Of a stretch of DNA of 64,000 nucleotides, positions 8,640-21,545 are shown piece after piece; position 1 is the first letter of the stretch; the number at the start of each line of letters is the position of its first letter. The translations under genes were made by a program, and so were the position numbers. The stretch spans positions 1-64,000 of the forward strand of contig JAJKFJ010022614.1 in the NCBI GenBank assembly GCA_027382625.1, in the 5' to 3' direction. The notes beneath the pieces were generated by a model. That model had not been told where the DNA came from. It saw only the letters and a program-made list of their open reading frames with translations, and ran no database searches. Source of the stretch: Tetmemena sp. SeJ-2015 (taxonomy: Eukaryota > Ciliophora > Spirotrichea > Sporadotrichida > Oxytrichidae).

Positions 8640-11600
8640 GCTTCCTAGGATAAATTTCATAATTCATATATTTATTTTCAGAATTCATTGATTAAAATAT
8701 TAATTTCTTTCTTAAAAATGAATGCTTCAAATTTAGTCTAGAAATAAAAGGTTAGATAATATTAAGTCCAATCACTTTATAAAGTTAACTTAATACTCAT
8801 TTCAAGAAATCTTTGGAATCTTTTTTGATATAATTAATTTTGATAAATCATTTTTTCAAAGTAGTAATTTTTGTCCATTTACTTCTCATCTGCATTTCAT
8901 GTCTTTCGTCACTGAGTTCAATCTGAGGAGGTGCAAATTTTGTCTTGCTAAAATTTAAATTTTTCATAAATTAAAATGAAGAAAAAATAAGATATTTTTC
9001 TCCTTAATTGTCCTATTAAGATAAAACACTGATTATATTTAGTCGATACTTCGAAGAAAATTAAACTTTATATGTTTAGTTATGTTTTTAAATGGATATT
9101 TTGTAATAAATGAATTCACACTTCTAATACAATTGATATTAACATTCCTTCTGCAGCTGTTATTAAATTAAATGGCCCTACATATAAATTGAAAGTCTTA
9201 CAAATCATTGAGATCAAAATAAAGTTTACTATATTTATTATCAGAATGAACAAATATCTCTCTTCTGGAAAGTTTAGTTCACTCAACTTTGCATTATAAA
9301 CTACTAAAAAGAGGTAGGGATAAATAATATTTTTGCTCAAACTGATTCTGTGATTAGCTCAGCTGCAAATGTCTTTAGATTCCAGAGAAAAAAAAAATCT
9401 CATCTTAACTATCTCACGAGGATAAAATATCGATCTTTGGTTAAAACAGAATTTTAAAGAGAAAAACCTTTAAAGGATTATTTTGCAAATAAATTTCTTT
9501 TTCATTATGTTTAATAAGGAAAACTATTTTAATACTCATTAAGCACAATTTTTTTTTATTTTAAGCAAATACTTGAAAGAAATCAATAATATCAAAGTAA
9601 TTTTAAAGAATTAATTATCATAAAATTTTCATTAATTTTCAAACATGGATATACAACCCCTCTCAATTTCTATAAACTTAAAAGCTGCTAATAATTAATA
9701 CAGAATGAGTAATTATTTTCCAAAAATTAATCAAAAAATGAAGTAATATTATTAGTATGATTAATGCTTATTTTTTTAACTTTAGATATTAAAAATAATT
9801 TTAAATAACACTTTTTAAAGTTTATCTTCTTGTTTGCTCGGATTAGAGATGAGAATTTATAGGTAACAAGATTCAAATAAATAATTAATTTTCTTATAGA
9901 ATGAATCAGTGACAGCTAATATATCTAGAATACTTTAATCCTTCGATTTAGCAAAAACTATTTTGCATTACTAGCATTTTTTGTGGTAGAACTCTACTCT
10001 TATTTAAAAGCGAAATAAACTCAGATCATAACGAAGATAAAGATTGTAAGTGAGGATGAGCTGCGTCTCTCTTTGCTGAGAGGATTAAAGAAAAAATTCT
10101 TTGTAATTTTTTTATTAGGTATTTAAAGGGCTATCCTGGAAGTTTGAGCCATTTTAACTTCCACGAAGTTACAACTCATCTTTATAGGTTCAAGCAAATC
10201 TTTGATTGTAATTTAATTCTTAACTATATTTTACTCTTGGTATACATCCTCAAAATATATTTCTTTTTCTATAGGATTATTTCCAGAGGACAAGGAATTT
10301 TAATAAAGTTCGGCATTTCTTATTTGAGCTTTAAGACCTCCAAGTAAATTACACATATTTTAATTAATTATATCGATTTATAGCATTTAAAACCTTGGAG
10401 GAAAAAGAGAACTTTAATAAAATATTCTCTATTTAAAAATAAGCAGTCGATAAACTTCAATCTTTTTAGTGAGAATTATTCCAATATTTCTTCTGTAAAC
10501 TATAATTCAAAGCCATCATTCATTAGCCTTACACATTTGTATTAATTTATAAAATAGATTCTTAAATTTAGAGGAGATAAATTAAAAATAATTTTCTTCT
10601 GAATCTGCTGACTTTAAATTTTTACAAAAGTTTGTTAAACAATAGTGAGCAAACATTGAAATTAAAAAAAATCTAGAAAATAAATATTCTCTCCATATAT
10701 CTAAATCCTGAATGGGCACTATTCCTTGTTACAGATATTAAGAGCTTAAGCTATTTATAACCTTTAAAAAGAAGTAACAGAAAAGGTTACTCGCACATTT
10801 AGCTATGAATTCAAATTACGCGCCTTCATAAACATTTATCCTCTTTGTCTAAAAATACTCATTATCAAAGAATCTTAAATACTATTTTTTTAAAAAAATG
10901 TATGAAAAAAAACCAGCTCTGCTAAGAAATAGATTGTCTTATGTTAACTTCTTTATTATAATCCAACTTTTTAGCATTTACTATTATTGTTTTTAAACAT
11001 TAATTTCTATAAAATTAAGACTCTTAAAATTTAAGAATTTTAATTTACTAAATTGTTGTTGCTTTCAGTGAGGTTTTTAAATTTGCCTTCCCATGATAAA
11101 GATTAAGCTTTGTACTCCCTACATTAATCTTCCAACTTAGATAATTCCTAATCTTTCTTAGATAGCTTAATATAATTTTTAAATAAATATGCTCACTTAT
11201 TTTAATAGGAAGTGATGACTTAATTTTTTATTAAAATATATATATTTTATAAGAATTTTTTTAAAAAAATAGCTTCTCTTCTAGCTACTCAATTATAATT
11301 TTAATTATTTAAGTTAAAAATCTATTTAGACTATATAGAGATATATTATTTTATAAAAAAGGAGATGGAGAAAATTAATTAAAATTGTTTATGGAAATCT
11401 TAATAAATATAGATTTATATGCATACAAATCATTCATAATTATGAATGCATGCTATAAAATATAACCAATCATTTCTTTAAACCAAGAAAAGTAAAATTT
11501 ATTTAACTTTCAAAAAAACTACACCTAAATTGCTAATTTGAAATTAAAAATTATTCCTACAGATAAAGACAATAAATATAAATATAGCCCCAAAAAATAT

Positions 11601-11780
11601 AGAATGAAAAAAAAAATTGATTAAAAATTTCTCAGAAAATCTAACAATTTTTACAAGAAATAAGTTAAATTATTATAATATTTTCAATACGTCTCTATAA
11701 TTGCTCTATATTCCTATTACTTCCAGAACTTCTATATTAAATTTCTAAGAAATATTAAAATTTTAATTAAATTAGAAATA
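8640..11780. other. Long AT-rich region, no clear gene
   Basis: About 3.1 kb of very AT-rich DNA. Two weak coding candidates: a hydrophobic minus frame at 9116-9340, and a plus stretch near 10040-10135 (SEDELRLSLLRGLKKK). Neither has a recognisable domain, and frames of this length arise by chance. Best viewed as intergenic or germline-limited spacer. Confidence 0.6.
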
Positions 11781-11789
11781 TATAAATCT

Positions 11790-12265
11790 AGAAGTATTGA
11801 GGATATAGCATGTTACCTTGGTAATGGATCTGGAGATTTACCAGTTATTAATTGATTTCTTTGCTAATTGGATTTATCAAGTTTAGTATTTAATCGTTTG
11901 GGAGCGGAAGATTATGCAGTTAAAAATGTGCCTGATTATAAAGACCCTGAAATCCTGTGGAAGGTGGAAGTACACTGGATGATAAAAGAAGGTAATAATT
12001 CTTTTGAAAACTCTCCTCGCCTTGATCGAGGGACGATAACTACGGAGAAAAAACATTAAATGCAGCTTTATGGCGATTGATTAACTCTTCTGAGAGACTG
12101 TCGTATCAGACTGAAACTATCTCATTGTTTTAAACTTGTCCTTTTTTCATGACACACAATTTTCTTATAACACTCAGCTGGATCTTAGCTCTCACAGAAG
12201 TTGGTTTCGTGGGTATCTCACGCTATGTCCACATGACGTCTCAGTGCTTATATTTACTTCAGGTT
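11790..12265 (+). CDS. Coding island, unknown protein with a hydrophobic segment
   Basis: Begins with SIEDIACYLGNGSGDLP (about 11796), then in another frame LVFNRLGAEDYAVKNVPDYK and LWKVEVHWMIKEGNN (11868-12059). One added A in the A6 run at 12051-12056 would join this to TLNAALWRLINSSERLSYQ, SLFQTCPFFMTHNF and a hydrophobic stretch LITLSWILALTEVGFVGI that could span a membrane. The run-length shift looks like a consensus error or a young mutation. GTAATAATTC near 11991 could be an intron donor. No family recognised; neither end is defined. Confidence 0.5.
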
Positions 12266-12269
12266 TTTT

Positions 12270-13985
12270 TAATTCCCTTTAATCAGTTAAAAATTAATTA
12301 AATACTATAGTCGGAACTTTCCTACAGCTTATATTCTTCAACTATAACTCCATATTCTTTTAAATTTTGAAAAATTATATATAACATAAATAAGGAATCA
12401 AGAGGCAAGCCACTTTTCTCCTCTTCGTCAATATATAATAGAAATCAAGAAAATATTTCCATTATTTTTTTTCTCAATAAATTAAAGAATAAATTAAAAT
12501 CTAGTAACTTTAGTGGGCTTAAAAAATATGTTCCCAAGAATTTTAATATTCAATTTACTTAATTAAATATCTTTTTTGAGCATCTATAGAGAGGAAATTC
12601 ATACAATTTAATTCTAATTAATCAAAAATACATTAAACAGCAAAATAAAATAATTTAACAAATTCTCTCTTACTTGGCATAGAAGGATTTAAATTAAAAT
12701 TTAGCCATATTTTTTCCAAAGTATTGATGCCAAGCCTGAAGACGAGGCCTTCAGATTACGAATTAATAAAATTTATCTTTAAAATATTTATTACTAAAAT
12801 ATAAAATGCGTATAAAATAAAAGATTAATATTTATCTGTCAAATGTATATTAATGCTATTAGTGAATCAGAGACTCTTAAGCGCTTTCTTTTTAAAGTTT
12901 TGATATAAATAAAATGACCAAAATATATCTATCTACTAAGTATAAAAACCATAATTAAGAAATTAAAGGTATTATTGGAGCCTCTAAAGCACTTAAAAGA
13001 GAGAAAAATAAGTGCTTCCTATATGAAAGTAAATCAGATTGTTTTCCATTTATTATTTTCTTTTAACTCAAAGTAAAAGAATTTTTGAGAGATTATCAAA
13101 AAAAGGAAGTTATCTCTACATCATTATCAAAGTTTTATGTAAGCACGCATTAATTTAAAAATCAGTATTAAGATAAATTACTCAAGTTCATGCTTTCAAA
13201 TCTTTAAAATCTTAAATTTTAAATTTCCCTTGTTGAACTATCATAAATAAATTTCTAGTAATTGATTTAACCTTCTTTAATGTTAAATAATATTTTGAAT
13301 TGCTTAGGGTAGACTGATTATAATTTTGACTTGACCATTAAGGATCTGAGTTATTGTCCCTTGATTAATATTATTGCAAAACAGGTAAATATATTTGTGC
13401 ACATCCAAAAGAGCCTTTTGAACTGTTGGCTTCTCTAATTGATAAATAATTTAAAAGTTTTGGAAGGATATGATATGAATAAATGATCAATAATCTATAA
13501 ATGAAATTCAAAAGAGATTATTTTTACTTGCTTTGCAATAAATTAAGTCTTTAAATTTTGAATTAAATAAATGAAGAAAATGGGTTTTCATTCACGAAAT
13601 GCGAAACATTCACTGTAAACTCTAATTCTAAATTCAGTTATTTTTTCCTCTCGAGTTTAAAAAGCCAGTATACCTTCTTTCTCCAATCACAGACAATTTA
13701 AGGTAAGAAGATATTCCTAATAAATTTGAGGATAGAGACAATAAGACTAGCTGAGTTTTCAATTAAAATTGCAAAATCAGAGTTAAATAGAGTCTTCAAG
13801 CAAACTAATAAATATAAATAAACCCGCAGTAGAACTAAAAATACTAGCTACTAAATTCTGCTAAATCTTGTCTGTTTACTTTCTCTTTTGTAAATACCTT
13901 GCATTTCTGAAATAAATTTCGATATCATCTATTCTTATCTTCTCTAAAATTATTTTCATTTGTTTTTATAAAATCTTAAAATTAT
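12270..13985. other. AT-rich region, nothing recognised
   Basis: No frame with convincing protein composition and no repeat family member was identified by eye in this 1.7 kb. Confidence 0.5.
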
Positions 13986-13989
13986 TTTA

Positions 13990-14160
13990 TCAGTTAAATT
14001 GAGTTGGAATTCTCCTCGACTGAATCTACTCTTGCAGTGTTATTTTGACTAGCTTCATCTTTCTCGTAAATAGTCTTTAATTAATTCTTATAGCTAGGGT
14101 TTTGAGATCTAGGTTGTTGCTATTTTTATTATTATATTTTCTACCATGAGTCATTTTACA
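13990..14160 (-). CDS. Short Gln/Asn-rich coding island
   Basis: Minus strand: QQQKQQQPRSQNPSYKNQ, YEKDEASQNNTARVDSVEEN, NSIQL. The hydrophilic style and the phrase SQNN followed by acidic residues recall the minus-strand island at 27350-27625, so the two may be paralogous. Function unknown. Confidence 0.4.
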
Positions 14161-14996
14161 ATCGAATGACTTAATCAGAATGAGCGGCATATAGACTAAT
14201 AATAATAAAGACATCTTCAAAAATAAAAAGAGAACTATTTATTCTACTAAAATAATTTGCAACAAAATTGTCATAAAAAAGAATAAAGATAGTCAAAAAC
14301 AGTTTAAAACTTTATTCTTTAAATCTAAATTAAGATAAAATAAAACGGATATATTTTAATTATCAAGTTAAATGACTCATATCTCGAGGTATAGCAAAGG
14401 AAGAGCTTAAGGATAATTTAAAGAGTAAGAATAAAATAAAATTTATTTTAATAACAATACCCCCTTTGGCTTTAAAAGCTCAAATTCACGCTGTAAGTGA
14501 TTATATTAATTGAATCTAAATTTTTTAAAAATTTTTAAAAAAATATAATTTAATTTAAATTGATTTGATTCTGGCTTTAGATACTAGTGAAAAGGAAGTG
14601 ATTATGCAGTGTAAAGACATATTGCTTAAAGAATTTCATTTGTATTGGTCGAAAATTAAAGTGATTATTATAGGAAAGATCTGAGTTTTTTCATTAAAAA
14701 AGAACAGAAATAAATAAATCAATGCGCTTTTCCGTAAAATTTAAATTAAGGACTAAAAGAGAATTTAATTTTTCCTTAAAAATAATAAGCACCCTTTTAA
14801 AAAATAAATGCATATCTTTTTATAAGAACAAAATATTTTCAATAGATTTTCTTTATTTCAAAGACATTGAGAATTTTGAAGGAAAACTAAATAAATTATT
14901 CAATTTTCAATACATTAAAAAGAATTGTTGAATATTAAAATCATTTATAATTGCTAAGTTCTCAAATAATTTTATCCAAATTAATCTTTTTAAATT

Positions 14997-15275
14997 TTGC
15001 TTTTCCTGCTTTAAAATTAAATCATTCTCACAAAACTTACCTATGGGGTGACTTATGACTATTTATCTTAAGAACTTGCGCTGTTTGATCTTATTGCGGA
15101 AGCGCCTTAAGAAGATAAGTGGCCGTTCCCTTTTGACTAATTAATCTTAAACAATTTTTAATTATTATAACTCTAAATTTTAATTGCTTTTTTGTTCTTC
15201 TTGTTGTATAAGTCCCTCTGGAGAAAAGACTTAGATTTTGGGCTGAATTTTACTGGCTTCTATGACTCTTGAATT
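14997..15275 (+). CDS. Duplicated coding segment, copy 1 (3' end of a gene)
   Basis: Plus strand: LTYGVTYDYLSQELALFDL, AEAPQEDKWPFPFDQ (about 15025-15145), an AT-rich gap, then LLYKSLWRKDLDFGLNFTG FYDS and TGA at about 15270. The copy at 32645-32930 has the same two blocks, the same gap position and the same stop, with only a few changes, some silent, which supports a real protein. The gap is probably an intron or IES. Homology continues past the stop to about 15530. Confidence 0.55.
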
Positions 15276-15530
15276 CTCAAAGAATCTTAAAAGGGAAAAA
15301 TTCCCCTAAAAATTTTAAATTTTTGGCTTTTTTAAATTTTAAATCAATATTTTTAAAATTTTAACTTTTTTTTAACTGGATAAATTTTTTGTTTTTGAAT
15401 CATTCTCAAAAAAGGGATTAAATTTTTTTTAAACCCATTAAAAAAAAAAGAATATTGTTGTTTCAACCAGTAAAAATATTTTATTTTTAAAACGCAGGGT
15501 TTCTACCCTTTTATAACCGAATCCTCTTGG
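15276..15530. repeat. Non-coding tail of duplicated block copy 1, poor consensus
   Basis: Corresponds to 32931-33120 but homopolymers are lengthened (for example T8, A10) and about 80 bp of A/T-rich DNA is inserted. The pattern suggests low-coverage noisy sequence rather than biological divergence. Confidence 0.5.
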
Positions 15531-15979
15531 AAATTCCCCCTGTTTTAAAACCCTAAATTTTAAAAGTTTAATTTTAAATTTATTTTTAAAAATTAAAAAT
15601 TTAAAACTTAAATTTTATTTTTTAAATTAAAAATTTTTTTTAAAAAATTTTTTTTTAAACCATTGTTTAATTAAATGGTGGATTAAAAATTTTTTTTAAA
15701 ATAATAACTTAAAAATTTAAATGTATAATAATCCAATTCTTCAAGAGAAATTATGAGTTTATTAGTTGAAGGTAGAAATAAATAGCAGATCAATTATTCT
15801 AAGAAAAGCTTGTTATAGTTTATATTTCAGGCCATTGATTAATCTAGATTTTGAATTTAATGAGTCATAATTTTTTTAGCCTCATTTTAATATAAAATAC
15901 TTTAATTCCTTAAATAATTTTTTTCTTCATACATAAAATACACTTTATTATGAATGAGACCAGCAGGAATTGTGAGATG

Positions 15980-16290
15980 CAAACTTAGGAATTTATGGAA
16001 CATAGCAGCTGATCTTACATCATAATGAAACCATAATAATTAAAATTATAAATATGTTTTTTAATCATTATCGTCTAAGGTCTAGTCAGGTATGTTTTTT
16101 TTTTTAAATAAACTATTTTAATGATTTAATTTTTTATTGTTATTAAAATACTTTTTTATGAATGATGAAAGAATTTGAATAAAATTTAGGATTATAAATA
16201 ACTGATCTTCTCATAATAATTACAATAAAATTAAAATTATAAATATGTCTCTTAGATCATTGTCGTCTAAAGTCTAGTCAGGAATATTTA
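15980..16290 (+). repeat. Tandem direct repeat, period about 190 bp
   Basis: AAAATTATAAATATGT, a TCATTRTCGTCTAA motif and GTCTAGTCAGG occur twice (about 15985-16095 and 16180-16285). The second unit leads into the coding segment below. Confidence 0.6.
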
Positions 16291-16435
16291 GATGAGTATA
16301 TTAGCTTTCCTCCATACCAGCAATTTCTTAAATTACTATTGATCAGATATTCAGAGTAAATTAAGATATCAGAGAAATTATAAATTATTTAGAATATTTT
16401 AATTTATCTATCAACCATATAATAAGCTAAAAAAA
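16260..16435 (+). CDS. Duplicated coding segment, copy 1 of second block
   Basis: Plus strand: SSQEYLDEYISFPPYQQFLK, LLLIRYSEQIKISEKL. The paralogue at 33480-33600 reads LPECFRILPYTQCLK, ILLNNYTESIKILEK: the same hydrophobic pattern with many substitutions, including conservative ones. Collinear with the 14997/32645 pair, so both belong to one duplicated block. Function unknown. Confidence 0.5.
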
Positions 16436-16733
16436 GGCGATTGAAAATTAAAATTATAATTGTAATGGAAAAAGTTACTTTTTTAGTATTAATATCAAAT
16501 TGATGGATAATATAACTCAAATAAAATTACAACAAATTTAATCTTTGCTCAATATAATATTTTGATATAATTTTGACTATAAAAGTTTATAAATCATAGG
16601 ATTTTTTATGCTTAAATATCATTTCTCATAATTGTCCTATAAATTCTCTTGAATATATGTTGCAAATTCTTTGGAAGATTATTTAATATATCTTGTAATT
16701 TGAAAGGTTCCGAAATTTCCATAAAATCATACT

Positions 16734-16940
16734 AAAATTCATTATTTCAAGGAGATGTTGTTCCTTCTATCAGACATAATTTTAAGCAACTTATTTTTTT
16801 TACTTTCTACTACATTGTAATGATCATTTAATCTAAGCTGCATCTATTTTTCTAATTTCTGCATTATAATGATAGAAAACGGATACTGAGCGAGCTTCTA
16901 AGATTAAGAAAAATTCTTGCAAGATCTAAAGTTTAAAAAT
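16734..16940 (-). CDS. Short coding island, unknown
   Basis: Minus strand: DLARIFLNLRSSLSIRFLSL, QCRNQKNRCSLDQMIITMQQ, ending CLIEGTTSP and TGA. Mixed hydrophobic and basic composition. No family recognised and no start codon assigned. Confidence 0.4.
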
Positions 16941-17254
16941 TAATTGTACAGAGATATGTGAGTAAGAAAAAAGATACTTTTATCATCCGATTTTTAATTT
17001 TTGTAGAAATATAATTAACTAGGTATAAATTAACGTATAAGGAATTAACTAATTTTATATTGCCTCACAGGTAATTCTGTCCATTAGGAATATAATGGCT
17101 AGTAAAAATTTGGAAAAGAGATAAGTTGGTAGAAAATTTAAATATTGAGATTAACTATATTAATTTGCATCATATTAAAATTTTTATAAATGGACCATTT
17201 TTCTAAAGTATATCCCCTTCGCTCACTTATAATTTCTAGTTTAATATTTTTTCC

Positions 17255-17512
17255 TGCCTCACTCAGCGCGTGCACTCGAACCACAAAAAGTCAAAGTAAG
17301 TATGCTTCTTAATTTATTTAAATATTTCTTAAGTTAGTTTGAGATGATAAACGGAGAAAAAATTAAAGAGATATATTGTATGGAGTTCCAACAAAATAAA
17401 AACTTTTTTAATTATTCTGAAAATCATGATAAGAAGCTAAATATTTGTAAAAATTTTAAAAATTACTTTGACTTATAGTAGCTCAAGTGCACACATTGGG
17501 TGAAGGGTGAGC
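17255..17512. repeat. Imperfect inverted repeat, about 45-bp arms
   Basis: GTGCACTCGAACCACAAAAAG...TCAAAGT near 17270-17300 pairs with ACTTTGACTTATAG...CAAGTGCACACA near 17466-17495. The right arm ends about 10 bp before family A element a3. Possibly a foldback element of its own. Confidence 0.6.
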
Positions 17513-17522
17513 TGGGAATTAT

Positions 17523-17936
17523 TATAGTTAAAATTTAAATGAAAATCTTAATTAAGTTAAAATAAATAAACGAATAATTGTAAATTATTGACCATTAAAT
17601 TGTTAAATAGGTCCTACAATATTTGGGCTTGTTCGATAGCTTATTTTATTTGAATATGAGTATGCTCAACTAAGATTATGATAGGAGGTGCCTATGAAGA
17701 GAATTTTGATGTCACAAACTCCGATCCAAGAAATTAACCAAGTTCAAAAACTTATAACCGAGATAACTCTTTCCACAGAACTCCTGTGAATAAGTTTCAA
17801 GGATGAAATTTGCTTAGAATCTAATGCTTAATAGAAATGCCAATAATTTCAGCCCACAATCTCTCACCACGGATTTTAAATTTATTAATTTATTTATTAA
17901 TTTAATTCTTTTTTTTTTATTAAATTCTCATCTATA
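17523..17936 (-). mobile_element. Family A element (a3), diverged
   Basis: 414 bp from TATAGTTAAAATTTAAATG to CTCATCTATA, the second being the complement of TATAGATGAG. Internal landmarks GTTCGATAGCTTAT and AAGGATGAAA are retained but the small acidic frame is lost. Shares a subfamily sequence with a1. Confidence 0.65.
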
Positions 17937-18017
17937 TATTGGTTTCGATTATGTTTTAGCTTTTTCCTCATCAACAAAATTTTCCCAATAACTAAATTAT
18001 ATTTCAAAACTTCTTCA

Positions 18018-18245
18018 TGAGAGTAAAGAAGTTTGAATAGTACTATCTCGTTCAAATTTAGAGTATTAGTTATTATATTTATCTGTGGCGTCGATCTATG
18101 TGAATAATTCTTCTGTAAGCATGAAGATGCATAAAACTTTAAATTGCAAGAGAGTCTAATTTTAATAGAATATGCCTAATGAGATATCATAAAACCATTC
18201 AAGTTGCTTCTCGATAATGTGAAACTAACTAGATATTTCAATAAT
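18018..18245 (+). CDS. Possible coding island
   Basis: ATG 18018 starts MRVKKFEQYYLVQIQSISYY, then after a TGA another frame reads NNSSVSMKMHKTLNCKRV and QQNMPNEISQNHSSCFS. Composition is protein-like but no homology is seen. Confidence 0.3.
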
Positions 18246-18699
18246 TTTACTATTTGACATTAGACTGACTTTGTAATAGGACTGCGTTTGAAAATTTTAA
18301 AGTAGGAATTACTAGGGTAAAAAACTTATTTATAGTGCTTATTGTTTTCATGGGGATCAGCTATTTAAAGTAAGAGACTATAGATAGAAAATTTTGAAAA
18401 TTATAAATTGAAAATAAAGAATTTTTATTATATTAATTATTTATGTTTAATTTAAAAATTTTATAACCAATTTTCATTTTGGTTTGTCCAAAATAAAAGT
18501 CAAAATTAAATCATAATCAAAATCATAGTTTTATATTTACGCCTTTAATTTTTGGTATTTTAAAAGTCATGAAGATCTTTTCTCGTTTCTTTTAAATGTG
18601 TCTGCCTTATGCTTTCTATAGGATAATTTATATTCTTCTTGTTCATTTAAAACCTAATTTACTAATTTTATTAAATCTCTACTCTTAATATAGAAATTA

Positions 18700-19020
18700 A
18701 ATGATTATTATAAAAATACTTTCATCATTGATTTATCTTTCATGAATTTAATTGAAGAATGTCTTTTAGGCTTCGGGGCTTCGATGTTGAAGCTTATTCT
18801 AAGTATTATTAGGTTGCTCACCTTCGTCTTAGTTTCCTTATTTTAATAAATACCCATAAATTTTAGAATTAAAGATAATTAAATTCCAATATATTCAGGC
18901 TTTTATTTATTTTATCATTTTTATTTAAGTCATTTGGACTAATATGAGTTTTACTACGAAGATCCTTGTTCCAATTTTTTAGGAGTTTCCATATTTCTGT
19001 AAATTAAGCAAAAAGAATAA
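18700..19020 (+). CDS. Possible coding island
   Basis: Plus strand: IEECLLGFGASMLKLILSI (about 18752-18840), then HLDQYEFYYEDPCSNFLGVS (about 18928-18990). The second part is acidic/aromatic and convincing as protein. Intervening AT-rich DNA may be an IES. Unknown function. Confidence 0.35.
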
Positions 19021-19439
19021 ATAGCAAATAGTATATAGGCAAAAGTTATAATAAAAAATAGCATAAATTATAATAAAAAAGATCTATATTCGTATTCAAA
19101 TAGAATACTATTATAGATTATATAATCTAAGTTTTTTATTAATTAAATTCAAATTAAATTTAATTATTATTAATCTAGAAAAGAACTTAAAAATATAAAA
19201 AGAGAGTAGGTCAACCTATTAATTTCCAAATTAAAATAATATAATGAGTAAATTTTCAAATCTTAGATATATCTTTGTAAAAAATTCAGATTATTTTTAT
19301 GATTTTGGAAGTTTCTCTTCATAAGCATTCGGGGTGTGAACCTTAAAATTTTAAGATTTATGATTAGTTTTAAGTTAAAAATCCTGAAAAAATACTTATT
19401 TTTGCACTTTTATAAATAATAAACAAATAATTTAAGTTA

Positions 19440-19640
19440 GACTGCAACTCCTAACTTTCTCATCTGCAAAGCAACTTTCAAATGCGAGAGTATTGTGTGG
19501 CACTCTCAACATTTTTGCGATGGAGTTGATGTTGAGAACTGGCTATTACTACTGATAAGGTGACTACATCCATACCTTAGAGTCAAAATGTAAACTGAGA
19601 TAGGATGGATCATGTAATTATCTTGAAAAAATTTTCATTT
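19440..19640 (+). pseudogene. Family B coding repeat, truncated (B2)
   Basis: Shares CTTTCTCATCTGCAAAGCAA and GCACTCTCA with B1 (inverted relative to it), then has an extra segment before CTTAGAGTCAAAATG. Frameshifted relative to B1, so not functional. Confidence 0.65.
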
Positions 19641-20366
19641 ATTTAACTTGAATGATTTTAAATTTGCAAATTAAGATTCTTTAAAAACATGATCCCTTAG
19701 TGATAAAGGTAATTGTTTTATAAGCACTTTCAAGCTAATCTAACCAACCCATCTTTTGATCATATTATTCATTCAATTTTAAAAGAACAAACATTTTTTT
19801 TAACCGTTTATATTGAAGACATTTATATTAAAAGTTACTTCTAAGACTCTAAATACTTATTCATTCAATATTTTTGGGTTTTAATCCATTTAAACTTCAT
19901 CAATAAAATATTAATATTGTACTTTTCTCAAATATAACATATTTTCTTTAGAATTTTCTTAAAATTAATGTTTATATGATTGCAGGCTGTTACTAACATT
20001 AGAATAAGAAAAGTCCAGATCTTCGAAATTATTTTTCCAAAGATCATAATCACCCCATGCATTACAATACTGAAAATTTGTCTAAAATAATAATTTATAT
20101 TCCAATTGATAATTCCCTCTGGGAAAATAAACCCTAATTTAAATTATGATAGGTTAATTGAAATTTGATCACCATTAAAAAATTCTATCTTTGGTATTCA
20201 AACACAATTCTTCATTTTCATTCTACACTTTCTTTGAAAAATAGAATCCACTTCTCATGGACCTTTGGGAAATATGTAATTATATCAAAGTATGGATTTA
20301 TTATAAATGTGAATTTAATGGAGAATCGAAGGTTGTAGGAAGCAAAATGAGCGCTTTCCAAGGCTG

Positions 20367-20684
20367 ATGTCTACTGGCTTTAATGAGTGGCCGTTTTTTA
20401 GATATTTCTAATCTAGTTCAGATTCAAATTATAAACCGAAATTAATTAAATAAATAAGATCAATTTTAAATTTTTAACTTTCCCTTATTGGTTTATTCGT
20501 TTAAATTCAGGCGTACCCATCTCAAACTGCAGCACTTCCATTTCCACTAATAACCGCAGCTAAACTTAGAGATCAGGTCTTCCAGGGTATCACAGCAGTC
20601 CAGCATGTACGATCTTCACTCTTTGATTGGGCAAAGAAGAATTTTTCTCAAATATACCTTGGGTTCTATAAAGGAATTTTCTGA
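20367..20684 (+). CDS. Small unknown protein
   Basis: ATG 20367 begins MSTGFNEWPFFRYFQSSSD; the frame stays open through AT-rich sequence (possibly an unspliced segment ending TTTAAATTCAG at 20508-20518 region) into AYPSQTAALPFPLITAAK, RDQVFQGITAVQHVR, SSLFDWAKKNFSQIYLG FYKGIF and TGA 20682-20684. The second half has clearly protein-like composition and higher G+C than its surroundings. Length about 105 residues. No family recognised. Confidence 0.55.
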
Positions 20685-21089
20685 ATTCCTCAATTACTAA
20701 CAAGTAAAGGAGCTTTCTAATAACTCCTCTAATCTTCGATAAGAAACTTTTTTCTTAAAAGAAAGACATATAACTCATCCATACAAAGTAAAAAAATTAG
20801 TACTGAAAGAGTCAATGGAAGACAGCTCTATAATATCGGAAGTTATATTTCTCCAATTCAATTTTACTTTGTAATATTTATAATAATGAATATTAAATAT
20901 TTTATAATTTATTTTATTTTAAAAAATAAAAATGGTGGAGAGATCTGCAGAGGAGTCAATATATTATCCACGCATTTGGTTTTTTTGTCTTTCTAGCATA
21001 TAATTTAGAGTTAATTACTATATTTATTCTTTTTGTTCTTAAAGCTTCAAAAAAAAATAAAAAAAAATTTAAAAAATAAAAATAATAAG

Positions 21090-21545
21090 GGAATTAAAGG
21101 GGCCCCCCGGCATAAAAAAGATAGGCCGTGACGTCAATGATTTGCTGTGACGCACTTATCTGCGCACAAAACCCTACCAGCCAAATAGGGATTTTAAACA
21201 CGTGGACCCCCCCCACCTCACACTAGCAGAAGGGTTTCTGCAGACCACCCCAAAAAAACCCTAAAAGGGAAAAAAATCCGGTAGTTCGGCCGGGAACAAA
21301 TTGCTGCTCCGTACGCGGCTTCCCGTCCCCCTGCATGACTGAGTGTTTTCCCTAGATTCGTCCCCCCACGCCCACAAAGGGTTAGGAGGGTGGGGCCATC
21401 ACCTTTGATTTCTCTCCAGTGAGCAGCTCACCACCTTCCCCCCCCGGCTGCCATTTCCCTTTCCCCTTTTAACACTCACCCACCAGCCCAAAGGATTACC
21501 AACCAGAAAGCCCTTTAGGGAAAAGGGGACCGGGGCCTAGTGCCG
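21090..21545. other. G+C-rich block with poor consensus
   Basis: About 450 bp of strongly G+C-rich DNA with many homopolymers (C8, A7, G6) embedded in AT-rich DNA and followed by long A/T runs. No frame is sustained. Its composition resembles the 56.5-58.7 kb block. It may be a decayed G+C-rich repeat or an assembly artefact. Confidence 0.5.

Noticed and set aside
9116..9340. Minus-strand hydrophobic 74-codon frame.
   Set aside because: Composition is explained by A/T runs (Phe, Ile, Asn, Tyr); no motif, splice or paralogue supports it.
14722..14931. Plus-strand 69-codon Lys/Phe/Asn-rich frame.
   Set aside because: Only AT-driven residues; no supporting feature.
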